Shown piece by piece: positions 9,547 through 20,990 of a stretch of 64,000 nt of DNA (positions are counted from its first letter, which is position 1; each line of letters opens with the position of its first letter). The stretch is from Coptis chinensis (taxonomy: Eukaryota > Streptophyta > Magnoliopsida > Ranunculales > Ranunculaceae), in assembly GCA_015680905.1 (NCBI GenBank), contig CM027385.1, positions 19,846,501 through 19,910,500 of the forward strand, given 5' to 3'. The position numbers and the translations under genes are program-made. Below the pieces are notes generated by a model. It saw only the letters and a list, made by a program, of their open reading frames with translations. It had not been told where the DNA came from and did no database searches.

Positions 9547-12343
9547 AGTCTTGAGTATCTCACTATAAAAGACTCACTTTATTCTTCGGTGTACTCCATT
9601 CCAATCTTATATTATGGGAGTGCACCATTAAGGTAACCGGACCCTCCTTTTGGAGTGCGTGGTTGTAAGTGTCGGATCCTTAGTCCACATTTCATGTGAC
9701 TCACACATTTATCTTTTATACTTTTTCTCGTTGTTTGAGTAGTGTTTCTCTATGGAGTGAGTTTTATTTTTATTTCTTTATCGTAATTTTGTTTTTTTTC
9801 TTAAAATCAAACATATAAAAATTTAAAAAAATTAATTAAAAACATAAATATATATTAGTAAGTCTAGGGAATCTGACTTTAAAAGACACAAGTTTTTGCG
9901 CAATACCACCTTTTTGGAGTATAGGCCACAAATTTTTTCGAACTTAAAAAGAGTTTTGAAATTTTGTTTGGGGGTGGCGTATTTTGGTATTTCATTTCAA
10001 ATCTTTTTGCCACCCTTTGTCTGTCATGTTTACTCTAGTAGAGTCAATGTTAGTTAGTACGTAACAGTTTAATTATGTTTCATGTTATCATATCATATTT
10101 ATAATATTTCTGTTATAGGTACTGCCAATTTTTGCCACGTTTCTATAGTAAATTTTTTCATTATCTCTTTACACTTTGAGGACAAAGCGTTCGATTGTTT
10201 GGGGGTGGGATAGAAACATTTGCAAAAATTAGGCACGTTTAGGATGTAAAATATGCACTTTTCTTTATAAAATGTTAAAAATCATAAAAATTAGTTAGTT
10301 ATGTAATTTAATTATGCTATTGAATTATTTCATGAACCCCTTTCTCCCAAATTGTTTGGGGGTGGTATATTTAATTTTAGCACATTGTACGTTCACGTAT
10401 TAAAATTGCATGTATAAATACCGAAATATAGAATCCATAGGCCTTGTTGATTTTATTGGGATGCATAATGTAATTAGGTACCTTAATTTTGTGAAATTTA
10501 CTATTTCATGGAATTTCGGAAGCTAATCCGATAGGCGCATGTTTGATTGTGAACATATGCTATTATTCTATTTCTGTTAGAGTCCGCTTATGTCCCAAAC
10601 GCTATTTATTCTTTCATGTTATCCCTTTAACGGGTGGAACACATATAGGAGTTGCGTATGCTTTTATTTATTTATATTAGTATAGATTAACCTTCTTTTT
10701 CAGGTGCTCCAATTTACAAGCACGTTCTATGGTACTCTTGATCTTTTATTTTCATTCCATACTTTGGGGACAAAACATGATTATGTTTAGGGGTGGTATA
10801 GAAACACGTTGTAAATGTTTAAGCACATATTATGTTGTATATTACGTATTATTTGTCTTATAAAAATTAGAAAAAAAAATTAAAAATATAGTTTATGCTA
10901 TGCACTTTGAGATAATGGTATTGTTCTCTTCTCTATGATGATATTAGTCTAGAAATCTCACATAGTACTTGAATTAGGATTTAATTTTTGAAACTTAGAT
11001 TAATATATAGGTAATAGTCATTGCATCTTTTCATGAACATCTTGCATGAGCATCTATCATTGTATTTTGCAATATTTTTCTGAGACTTAGGTTATAGTAC
11101 TTAATACATATCCTATGAGCATCTAGCCAAAAAGCTCATATGAATTAATATCTGAGTGATGACACAAGGGAGAAGTCAATTTCGAGTAGAGAAATAATCA
11201 CACATCCACTTGCTTGATCACCATACCATATCCTAAGAGAGAATTTAGGCCCTCTTTGGATTGATATAGCCAGAAATTCACGCCTAAATGAAATTTACTA
11301 TCCCCTAGTCGCCCTACTGAGCCTTTCATTAGCCTTTTCACAACCCACAAATCCTTTACCTAATAAAACAAAATAAAAAATAAAATCAACCTACCTATCT
11401 GGATAAGTCTGAGAAATAGGATGAGTGAAGTAAATAGAAGAGAAAAACTTATGTAAACAAAAATTAGTTAGTTGTTTTGAAAGAAAAGAAATAGAAAAAG
11501 AAAAGAAAAGAAAAGAAAGCTTCCAAAAGGAAAGAAAAATAAAAGTTAGAACTCTAAAATTAGAATCAAAAGGAGTCAAAAGCCAAAACAAAAGGGCTAA
11601 GGATGGAAACAAAGTGTAGAAGCAAAATAAGAATGAGGTTTTCTCTAGTTACATAATATGAAGACCATATTTTCTTAGATTTGTCTTTTTGAATATCCAT
11701 TTTCTTCCTTCTTTATCCAATACCTATGCCCCGTATCACCTAATAAAGACCTCTAGCTCAGTTAGGAATAGGTTGGTGTGATAGTAAGTGGTAGATATGT
11801 TTGATCGACCTTGGCTTCTTTGGATTGTCATTGAGATTGCGAAGAAACGTGTGCCCACTGCACATTGGAGTTAGCAAACTTGAGTGGAAAAACCAGAGTG
11901 TTATGGTCTTGACACATTCCTTGTGAGAACCTACTTAGGCATGCTACCCAAAAGTTTCATAAAAAGACCTGCCACTGCATTTCATAGCATAGTTCATTGT
12001 ATAGTTGTTAATCTTAAGATGATTTGATTATTATGCATGTATTAATTTAAGAGTTAGATTGATGATCCTTGTTTAAATGCTAGTTAGATGTATAGATATC
12101 TGAGATAAATTAATGGAAAATTACTTTTATTTCTTAGTCATTGTATTATAAATGAAGTTTATGAGTACCTTATCTAGAAAACTCTCACGAGGCTATAACT
12201 CGTCCACTAGAGAATTCTTTGTGGTTTAAGGCCTTATTGCATATGGTCAATGTAGTCGCACTCAGGGAAATGACGAGTAGTTAGGAATACATTTTTGGCC
12301 ATTTATTTTAATTTCACATATTTGCTTGAGGACAAGTAAAATG
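9547..12343 (+). other. 3' noncoding region of element A with repeated polypurine-like blocks
   Basis: AT-rich, without coding signal. Blocks close to GTTTGGGGGTGG occur at 9965-9976, 10197-10208, 10353-10365 and 10784-10796, several preceded by a GAGGACAAAGC-like phrase. 10366-10783 is a cut-down copy of the ORF cassette found whole in B and C: it keeps the phrase GCTTATGTCCCAAACG and the intron end TTTTTCAG at 10703. From about 10800 to 12340 the sequence parallels B 41870-43460 and A1 50530-52520. Confidence 0.7.
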
Positions 12344-12359
12344 TTGTTTGGGGGTAGTT
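12344..12359 (+). other. Polypurine tract before the 3' LTR of element A
   Basis: TTGTTTGGGGGTAGTT directly precedes the LTR start TGATAAAAGCCC. It would prime plus-strand synthesis. The same block is found before the 3' LTRs of B (43465-43478) and A1 (52520-52533). Confidence 0.75.
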
Positions 12360-13769
12360 TGATAAAAGCCCAAAATTGTAGTTTCAACCCTTTAATAGTA
12401 TTATATTTAGGCCAATTATGTTTATAATAAATAAGTGTTAGTAATGTTTACGTGTTTTTGTGTGTTTCAGGTCTTAAAATCAATTATGTAAAGAAATATG
12501 TCACTTTTGCAAGAGAAAGGAGTCAAATTACTTGCTAGACAAATTATATGATTAAAGCCCAAGTTTCAAGGAGGAAAAACCTTTTTAAATCCTAGTTAAA
12601 GCTGAAAAGTCAAAGTCAACGCGAGTAGAAAAATAGCAGAAAAGTCAACAGAACTTCCATATGCCATATCTTTGGACTCAGACCTCGGAATATGGCCTAT
12701 TATATGTAAAAACAATCGGCTCGGAAATCTCTTTATAATGGTTTAAGCCTTGACCCAATCAGACCAGTAAAAGTGGACAAAAAAGGTGTTACAGTAAATT
12801 TCTATAGAGAAACCCTTTTTGGACTTAAGTAATTAGATTTTGGGCTTGATTTAGTAGCCCAAACCACAGCTCCGAATCCCATGCATGAAATTATAAACCT
12901 AACCCTCTCCTATATAAAAAGGAGGAAGGCAAAGCTCTATTCCCTCTCCCTCCCATTTGTTAGAATAATTTAGCTCTCTCTCTCTCTCCCCTTCTTTAGT
13001 TTAGTATAATTTAAGTAATTAGGGTTTAATATTATAGTCACCATAAAATCTCCATTAAAATACCTTCAAGTTATTATTATTATTCAATTCAATTACTTCT
13101 CTTTCTATTATGTCTTCTTCTCATTCTTTTATTCATGATAGTCTCATGAATCAAAGCTAAACTCCCATTAGGGGGAGTTTGAATGAAGCTTTGAGATGAC
13201 TTGATTTGCTAGTATATAATTGTTGTTTAGGGTTTCAAGTTTAGGTTTTTCTTGACTTAGAAATAAGAAGAGTTTAACCTAAACTAGAGAATAGTGAGTT
13301 TGTCATGAGAATGGGAACAAGCTTTCTCTCTTGCTAATTAGTTTATGACTAAAGTAATTAGGTATCATTAAAGGTCTAGTCTTTATATTTTAACCTTGCA
13401 TGAGAATATCTAGACTAGGGTTTTCTATACAAATCTATGCTAGCATGCTAAGAAAGTAAAAAGTAGATTTCAATCTCTCTCTATTCTTATCCATATTTTA
13501 TTAAAGTCATATTCAATTGCTTTAATTAAATTAGTATAAGTTAAATTCATATAGTTAGCTTCGTAGTATAAATTCACATCCATAAATATTGCTCTCACCA
13601 TTGTTTCCTTGTGTTTGATTAGTTGAATTCATTTAAGTCTAGAGAGTTAAGAGTGGAACGATTCTTTACTCTATATATTATATGAATATATATGTGAGAG
13701 TAAGAAATAAATAATTGATAACGTAAGAATAAGTTAGAGAGATCTAGTTGTGTTTTTTACGGTTTATCA
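12360..13769 (+). repeat. 3' LTR of element A (1410 bp)
   Basis: It runs from TGATAAAAGCCCAAAAT to GGTTTATCA and is alignable with the LTRs of A1 and B at the start, around the ACTCAGACCTCGGA block, and in the last 150 bp. CTATATAAAAAGG near 12920-12932 is a likely TATA box. An imperfect stem-loop, TTCTTTACTCT pairing with AGAGTAAGAA, lies at 13662-13706. The partner LTR is outside the window. Confidence 0.8.
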
Positions 13770-14100
13770 CTACACCATAATAAGATATTTGTAACACGCA
13801 CTTTTTTTTATTTGTAACAGTTTTTGGCGTTGGTAAGTTGCCAACACTATATAAATGTTAACAATGTTGAAAAGTGGTACTCTAATTCAACTGGATTTCT
13901 TGAATTAATTATAACGCTTAAAACCGTGTGATAAGTGTTGCAAATCCAAAAACCCAAAACAAATTAGAAATTTGGGGATAAAGGGAAATGAAAAAAAATC
14001 GAGCTCGGATTATTTCATCCAAATTCAAAACGAAACCTTTCTCTCTCTACCATTAAACTAGGGTTTCTTTATTTGCTTACTACCGCTATCACTCTACCCT
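13768..14100 (+). mobile_element. Possible CACTA-type transposon terminus
   Basis: Directly at the LTR end the sequence reads CACTACACCATAATAAG, and the next 150 bp hold short repeated phrases (TTTGTAACA, GCCAACAC, GTTAACAATGTTG) like the subterminal repeats of plant CACTA elements. The first two bases are shared with the LTR end, so the TIR could be partly coincidental. I did not find the matching TAGTG end in the flanking DNA at 57400-58530. Confidence 0.35.
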
Positions 14101-14102
14101 TC

Positions 14103-14886
14103 AAATCAAAGGAACATCTCAAAATCATCACCATCCCTATTTAACAAAATCCAACCGTTAGATCCAAATAACCCAGGGAAAAACTGAAAAACAAAAACTT
14201 TGCTTTTATACCAATAGCCACCTCTCGATTTGGTCGAATTCAGCACACCATCAGCCGAGAAAGAACAAAAATTAGGGAAGAAGAAGCCCATAGTTTCAAT
14301 CAAACTTCCTGAAAAGTAAAACTTTGATTTATTTTGTTGTTGTTGTTGTTTTTTTTTTTTTTTTTTGTGATTTGGCATCTGTTCTAGTTAAGTATTTGAT
14401 ATGGGTTTTGTTTTACTTTCTTTTCAGGTTTGAGTTACTAGCTAAATTCTTTGATGATATGCAATAAACATATCAGTTGTTAAAGTTAAAGGGCACATTG
14501 AGGAACTTCACTAACATCTGTCCTAGTGTTGAATCATTATCAGACAGGTCGATTTTCTTCTCTGTGATAGTGTGATGTTATTTTTTCGATGGGCATAGAT
14601 TAAATAGTTCAACTGGTTTTATTATGTTTTGTTTATTATTTTATTGTAGTTTAGGAGGTTTAGTTATGGGCATTTAGCACAAATGAAGCACTTTTTACCT
14701 GAGGTTATTGAATTGAGGGGGTAATGGGGTTGATGAGGATACGTGTTGCACGAAGTCTGATATTGTGGTTATGTTACTGATTGATGTTGTGGAAAGTGAT
14801 GGGAAAGGGGAAACAGGTAGTGGGTATTGTAATTTGAGCAAAGTGTTCTAAACTTGGCTTTTGGAGTTTGTTAAATCTACCCTAAG
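14103..14886 (+). pseudogene. CDT1-like gene fragment (DNA replication licensing factor)
   Basis: Three putative exons can be read. The first ends at 14315 with IVSIKLPE plus a split Lys codon. The second, 14428-14547, reads FELLAKFFDDM, then a TAA, then LLKLKGTLRNFTNICPSVES. The third, 14655-14886, reads RRFSYGHLAQMKHFLPEVIE and, after a stop, KSDIVVMLLIDVVES. Splice sites fit: GT at 14316, AG at 14427, GT at 14548, AG at 14654, GT at 14887. The order and wording match the geminin-binding/CDT1 domain of plant CDT1, which loads MCM helicases. Stops in the second and third exons show it is not functional. I recognise the family by motif; no search was run. The following intron was hit by the LINE. 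Confidence 0.65.
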
Positions 14887-15045
14887 GTAATTATTTATCA
14901 TATTGTTTACTAGTTGTTTAGATTTGAGTTAAAGCATTGTTTTTTTTTTTTCAAATTAAGCTGGCGTTAGGCTGACCCCCACCTATATTAATAGAAAACT
15001 AAGATGTTCTTACATATATCCCATATCCTCATTCACAATCTTTTG

Positions 15046-16112
15046 TTACTCATAATCTATAGGAGGAACAAAATGTAAAGTAGAAAAACTATCATTCTGA
15101 TCAAGAGTAGCAAGGTAATCCGCTGCTCTGTTCACCTCTCTAAATATATGCGAGAAAGAAATGTATCTGAACTCAAGTTTTTTCATTTCTATGGAAGCAA
15201 GCACATCTAGACAATACCACGGTGGTTTCTCAATCTTGTTGATTGCATTGATTGCTCTCATGGATTCAGATTCCAGTTCAACCTCTTTGTAACCTTCGTC
15301 AATACAACGGTAGGCCTCCACTACTGAATTGCTTTCAGCTCTTGAAATATTACTGAGTGTAGGCCTCCACTACCATTGAAACCAGCAAGAACTTTCCCTT
15401 ATTCATCTCTTATGACTCCACCATGTCCTGGCCCCTTATTGTTAAGTGCACCATCTGTGTTAGCTTTGACTCTACCACTTACAGGAGGTGACTAGATGCA
15501 TTAAGTGTTGTGCTGCTGTTTGAATTAAGCATCAATGTTTAGACTTTGAAACAGATTTCTGACTGGGCCTGTGTCTCTCACCTTAGGCTTAAGCACCTGC
15601 AAATAATTCCTGATGTCTCTTACCATCTTGTTAAAAACAATAGCAGCTAGTTTAGATGTTTGCTGAAATCTGCGAGCATTTTGTTCCTTCCATATGCAGT
15701 CCACTGAAGCACAAATGAAGATCTTGAATATCTCTCCCGTATCCTCGGTGTTTCATAATCGGATAAGTGAAGTCCATTCTCTGTTCGCATTTCTACTGTC
15801 AGTGAGAATACCCAGCATGCTTTTTACTCTTGAGAAGAATTGTTTGGAGTAGGAGCATTCGAAAAATAGGTGATGAGAGAACTCTTTATTGTTATTACAC
15901 AGGCAGCAAGAAGATTGATGGATGATATTCTTATGTACTAACTTCTCTTGAGTTGGGATGCTATTTGAAAAGAGCTGCCAGGTAGTGAACGAGTGAGGAG
16001 GCAAAACCCATCTTCCCCAGACCATGCTAAACCACCGTTTCTGTTCATTTTTCTTTGACAGAGCAAGATTTGCACTGTTGGAGGTAAAAACCCACTTTGA
16101 TATGGAGTCCAT
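15046..16112 (-). pseudogene. LINE ORF2 C-terminus: zinc-binding RT-associated domain and RNase H
   Basis: 15753-16112 holds the zinc-binding RT-associated domain, with SFTTWQLFSNSIPTQEKL and CCLCNNNKEFSHHLFFEC, whose Cys and His residues are kept. 15046-15321 is a plant-type RNase H end with ELESESMRAINAI and REVNRAADYLA, keeping the Glu-Ser and Asn-xxx-Ala-Asp positions. Between them (about 15330-15750) the frame is broken. An RNase H at the end of ORF2 is typical of a plant L1 group. Confidence 0.7.
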
Positions 16113-16402
16113 ATGATCTTGTCTCGACTCAAGTGTTTGTTGATTTCAGCCTTCATGATGGCATCCCTCAAGGTTTGGGATTATATACCATTCACTGCTT
16201 CATTCCATGAACCATTAGTTAGAAGAGTGCTCACTTTTGAATTCAAGGGAAAGTTCCATTCAGTTATGGCTTCTGTATATTCTATCAAAGGTGATCGAGA
16301 ACAGCATATGTCATGCCACAATAAAGTGTCCTCTCCATTAGAGATCAAGTAGATGATTAATTTATTTGCTTATTTTCTTGTGTTAAGAATGCTTATCCAA
16401 GT

Positions 16403-18080
16403 CTAGGAACAGTCTTTAGGGATAGACATTGACCATAAAAATTTGTCTTTGATGTGTTGCTTCCATGTCCAGTCAACCCATATTGTGTCCTCCCGTGTGA
16501 CTAATTTGTAAATCAGTCCACAATACGCACCAAGATTCCATCTATGTACATTCATTATTCCCAATCCGCCTTCATCTTTTAGTTGACACATAGAGTTCCA
16601 GCTAGCTTGGTGATGCCCTTTCTTCATATTTGTCCTCGTCCAAAGAAATTGATCACAAATTTTCTCCACTTGTTCCAATACTGTCTTAGGAAGAATGAAG
16701 GTTCTTGCCCAGTATGTGTGGAGAGCCAGAAGAACCGAAATAATAAGCTGGAGCCTACCTGCATGGGACAAGAGTCTTGACATTCTCTAATGCCCAACCT
16801 AGCTGATATGAGTGCAAGTCTGAAATACCTTACTGGTGGCTTGATCAGTTCCACATTTAAGATTCCAGCTAGGGCTTTTTGTTCAAGTAAGCCTCCCGTT
16901 AAAAGAGAAGTCTTATGTTTGTTGATCTGTAGCCCAGTAGCTTGACCAAACACCTTAGGACACTCTTTAATAGCTTGAATTGATTCCACCTCTCCTTTAC
17001 AGAACATGAGCACATCATTTGCAAATGCCAAATGCGATAATTTCACTTTCCTGCATTTGGAGTGAAATAATATAGATTTGTTGTTGAAGCTCTATGTGAG
17101 GATGTAGTTGAGAATCTCCATGACTAACACAAAGAGGTATGGAGATAATGAGTCGCCTTCTCTTAACCCTCTTCCTCCCATCAAGTAGCCTTCAAGAGCA
17201 CCGTTGATTAAGACAGAGTAAGATGGGGTAGAGATACATAGTTCAATCCATTTGCACATATTGGATGGCAAATTGAACCTTTTGATCATGGCCTAGATCG
17301 TCGCCCAACTAACCATATCATACGCCTTTCTGATGTCAAGCTTGATAGAGCATCTCGGTGTGCTATGCTTCCTGTCATATCCTCGGAGAAGTTCATGAGA
17401 TAGGAGGATATTATCCTGAATGGATTTGCCAGGGATAAAAGCTGATTGATTAGTCTACACTAAATCATTGATAACCAATTTAACTCTATTACCAATGACT
17501 TTAGATATGCATTTATAAACAGTGTTGCATAATGCTATAGGTCTAAAGTGTTCAACCTTAGAAGGATTGTTGACTCTAGGAATAAGACATATAAATGTAG
17601 CATAGACACCTCGGGGAAATTTACAAAATTTAAATGCATTTAAGATTGCAGAGGTAAAAACATGACCAATTGTAGACCAACAACTCTTAAAAAAGAGAGG
17701 AGTGAAACCATTTGGTCCTGGAGCTGTGTTTTCCTTCATATAAAATAGAGCAATCTTGATTTCCTCAGGGGTAACATCTATTTCAAGAATAGTTTTCATG
17801 TGCGGTGGAATACTAGCTTTGATGAATAAATCATTAAAGAAGTCTTCACCACTTATTTCCTTCGCTTCCGAGCCCAGAATATCAGAATAATAATCAAGGA
17901 TAGTCTTGGTGACTTCTACTTGTCCAGTGACCGAGATCCCCTGAGAATTTTGGAGAGCCCAAATCCTACATATGGCTTTCTTTTCTTCTAAGGACTTGAA
18001 GAAAAATGCAGTACATTTGTCCCCTTCCTTCATCCACTCATTATCTTGCTTGCTTTGGATTTCAGCAGCTTTAATGTTTG
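16403..18080 (-). pseudogene. LINE ORF2 reverse transcriptase
   Basis: The pieces in order are 18033-17455 (NTAPGPNGFTPLFFKSCW; RPIALCNTVYKCISKV), 17289-17092 (GLREGDSLSPYLFVLVMEIL) and 17046-16624 (LSHLAFANDVLMF; GLQINKHKTSLL), followed by the thumb region to 16403. The catalytic box is FAND where active L1 RTs have FADD, a D-to-N change by one G-to-A. Frame breaks separate the pieces. The enzyme would have copied LINE RNA at the nicked target. Confidence 0.8.
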
Positions 18081-18397
18081 CCTACTCATTATAAATTTGT
18101 AATACTTCCTTTTCCTTATGTCCCATAAAAGGATCCCAAGGATTAACCTGAACTTGTCTTTGCGTATCATAAAGTCGCTCCCTGCCTTGTTCTACTCTCC
18201 CATGGATGTTAGAAAAAAATTTCCTGGCCCATGACTTAAGCATTTCCTTCAACAGTTTGAGTTTTTGCATAAGGATGTACATTTGGGTTAGAGTAGATGT
18301 TGGCCTGCCAGACGTCCTGCAAAATAGCCTGGAATTCTTTTTGCTCAACCCAAAAATTCTTGAATCGAAAAGGCCAAGCCTTATTACCAAAATCATT

Positions 18398-19100
18398 CTA
18401 GGAAAGAACTGGTGAGTGATCGGAAACTCCATGTGGTAGGAATTCAACCTTAGTATTAGGGTAGCCAGCATTCCATAGACTATTTACCACACATCTATCA
18501 ATTTTGGACAAGATTTTTCCTCTTCCTTCCACCATGTTATTCCACGTGTAAAAAAACCCATTATAGCTAAGGTCAGATAGTCCAGATTTTTGAAGATGTT
18601 CGACGAACTCCTCGGATTCTCTTGGATGCATAGGACTACTTCCCACTCTTTCCTCTGATTTGGTAATGTTGTTGAAGTCACCAACTATCGCCCAAGGCAT
18701 GTGTACTGAGTTGTGGATATCTAGAATGTCTCTCCATAAATTCAGTCTGAGGGTTTTGACATTTCTGGCATAGATCACAATGATTAGAATTTCCTCATTG
18801 GTAGGCTTGAAACAAACCTTGCAATGTATGAATTGATCCGATTCATGTAGCTTGATGATATCAATCTTGTAAGGATCCCAACATATCCATATTCTACCCG
18901 TAGGATCCTTGTTGTAATTATTTGTGTGCTCCCAGGTTGGGCAGCAAATCTTTCTAATGGAATCATACTTATTTTGTCTAACCTTGGTGTCGGGTAAATA
19001 GAAAACACTTAGTTTCTTTTCTATCCGAACCTTATTGATTGCTCTTGCTTTCGCTACATCATTTGTTCCTCAGACATTCTAGAATCACATGGATGTCATC
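18398..19100 (-). pseudogene. LINE ORF2 endonuclease (EEP family)
   Basis: 18778-18398 reads PWAIVGDFNNITKSEERVG, then GFFYTWNNMVEGRGKILSKIDR and HGVSDHSPVL. These are the GDFN, YTW, KID and SDHSP motifs of apurinic-like endonucleases, which nick target DNA for target-primed reverse transcription. The N-terminal third (19008-18784) is readable in pieces in more than one frame, for example GRIWICWDPYKIDIIKLHES. The region 18080-18398 is the linker to RT. Confidence 0.75.
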
Positions 19101-19104
19101 ATCT

Positions 19105-20656
19105 ATAAGATTTGTTTTTAGAGCCTCTGGGACGACCCCTTGCCTTCTTACCACTGCTTTGGTTCTTCAAGTTGGCTTCTTGATTCTTTTTGTTACTTAG
19201 ATTGTTTACTGCTCTCACCACATTTCCTTCTAGATCTTGTGACAATACCTATTGGAGCCTCTGGAGATGAAGGATCAACAACACAACCCTCTATTTCTAT
19301 TTCCTTGTATCTGTCATTGAAAAACTCCATTTCATTCTCAAAGTTATCGAGTAGTTCACCCTCTTCTTCGATATCAGTCAAAAGGTGAAACCTTCCTGGT
19401 TTCGTATTAAATTGCATATCATCTTCCCTGACCAGCAACATGTTAAGAGGATCGTTCACAACTGATTCATGTAGGACTATAGCTCTCATATACTATTCGA
19501 CAATTTCTTGAGTTACTTCTGGGTTTAGTACTAGGTTAATTCCCTCCTCCCTGACATAGTACTTAATATCACTTTGAACTGGTTCAACTACAGTTTCTCC
19601 TAGATGGATTGGAGAAGTGCCATTTCCCACATCGTCATTGGTAACTGTTGTCACTGGCACCATCTTAGGCCTCCATTCAGCTTCTTTGTTCTTTCGTTTA
19701 AGTCTTCTTTTTTGGCTTTTGGATAGCATGAAGTTGGATTCTGTAAGTCATAGGGGCCTTCCCCTTGTCATTTCCTTGAACTATTTCCGCTAGGTTATGA
19801 TGTGAAGGTATTGTGTCTCCGCTGTGAGTATTAACCCTTCTACAATCCGACACCGTGTGACCAGTAATTTTGCAGTGATTACGAAACTTTGGTAAAGGAC
19901 CCAATCGATTATCTTGCCAAAACTCGATACCAAGCTCAGGAACTTCCACATATATTTGATTTGGAATAGTCTCAGCTAAGTCTATATCTACCAGTACACT
20001 TGCGTAATAACCATTTTTCCTTTCCAAGGAATTCATATCCACTTAGATTGGACATCCTAAGCCTCTACCCATACTCATCAGAATATCCACTTCCCAGAAT
20101 TTGAAAGGAAGCCTTGGAAATTTAACCCAAACATAACCACAAGTTTGCCTATGGGTATCAATGTTGAAGTTAGGAGTCCATCTTGTGAATCTAACCAATT
20201 GGGTTTGCAGAGACCAAGGACCTCCATAGAATATCTTGTTGAAATCCACTTCATTATCGAGTCGAAATAGAATGTATCCTTTTTCCCCATTGGCGATATC
20301 TTGACTATTCCAATAAGACTCCATTCAGTGCTGACTACCGATCTAATAGATTCTAAGATGAGGGTTCTGGAATCAAGTCGAGCGATGAGCCCATATTTGC
20401 ATGCTTTTATATCCCTTTCGACTACTTCAAGAGGAATTTTGATAGCTGGTTTGTCTCCTTTTCTAGTTGGAACTGGAAAAGAGGAGACATCCACTGTTTG
20501 TTTCATTCTTCCCCTTGCGATACTAGCATATGCGTCATTATGTGGCGTGGACTCATCTTGATTTCTTTGTTCCCCCTGTTTGGATGACTCTATACCACTG
20601 ACATTCGGGTAATTATAATGTCTCTCATAGCTGAAACCAAATGGAACCGAAGCCAT
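19105..20656 (-). pseudogene. LINE ORF1 (RNA-binding, DUF4283-like, zinc knuckle)
   Basis: The ATG at 20656 opens MASVPFGFSYERHYN. A DUF4283-like region follows, GYILFRLDNEVDFNKIFYGG and PWSLQTQLVRFTRW, in another frame (20324-20043). The zinc knuckle at about 19880-19830 reads KFRNHCKITGHTVSDC, with Arg where the first Cys is expected, so the knuckle is incomplete. An acidic tail (19489-19193) is followed, in a shifted frame, by an AT-hook-like RGRPRGSKNKS at 19146-19115. The protein would coat LINE RNA. Frameshifts near 20320 and 19730 break it. Confidence 0.7.
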
Positions 20657-20990
20657 ATTTCCTTTTTGAACTCGACGGAGAAGAGTTTTACCAAAACAGA
20701 ACAACAGCACAGCGAAACAGGAAGAAAATAAAGAAACCTGTTAGTTTCCTTTTTGAACTCGACTGAGGAGGATTTGACCAAAAAGGAAAACCAACACAGC
20801 GACTGAGAAAGGTTTTACCAAAAAGGAACAACATCACAACGAAACAGGAAGAAAATAAAGAAACCTATTAGTTTCCTTTTTGAACTCGACTGAGGAGGAT
20901 TTTACCAAAAAGGAAAACCAACACAGTGAAACAGGGAGAAAAAGGAAAAAAGAAAAAAAGATTTCTCACAAACCGATTATATTTAGAGTG
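20657..20990 (-). repeat. Repeated units in the LINE 5' region
   Basis: On + the phrase TTTCCTTTTTGAACTCGAC recurs at 20658, 20743 and 20872, each followed by GAGGATTTTACCAAAAAGG and AGCGAAACAGGAAGAAAATA. Spacings are 85 and 129 bp; the longer one contains an extra half unit. They lie just upstream of the ORF1 start, like the promoter monomers of some L1 families. 20991-21428 is 5' sequence without coding signal. Confidence 0.7.

Larger units (their letters stand above)
7579..13769 (+). mobile_element. Athila-like Ty3/gypsy element A, 3' part, no RT or integrase
   Basis: It begins where the Tat element ends, inside gag, and runs through the protease to a full 3' LTR at 12360-13769. The protease and the linker before it have Athila-type motifs. 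From protease to LTR (about 3.4 kb) there is no RT, RNase H or integrase, so this copy is non-autonomous. Element B matches it in gag, protease and tail; element A1 matches it in the tail and the 3' noncoding part. Its 5' half lies beyond the Tat insertion and outside the window. Confidence 0.8.

Noticed and set aside
14106-14378. 90-residue minus-strand frame
   Set aside because: It is the reverse of the first CDT1-like exon and a T-run; no domain.
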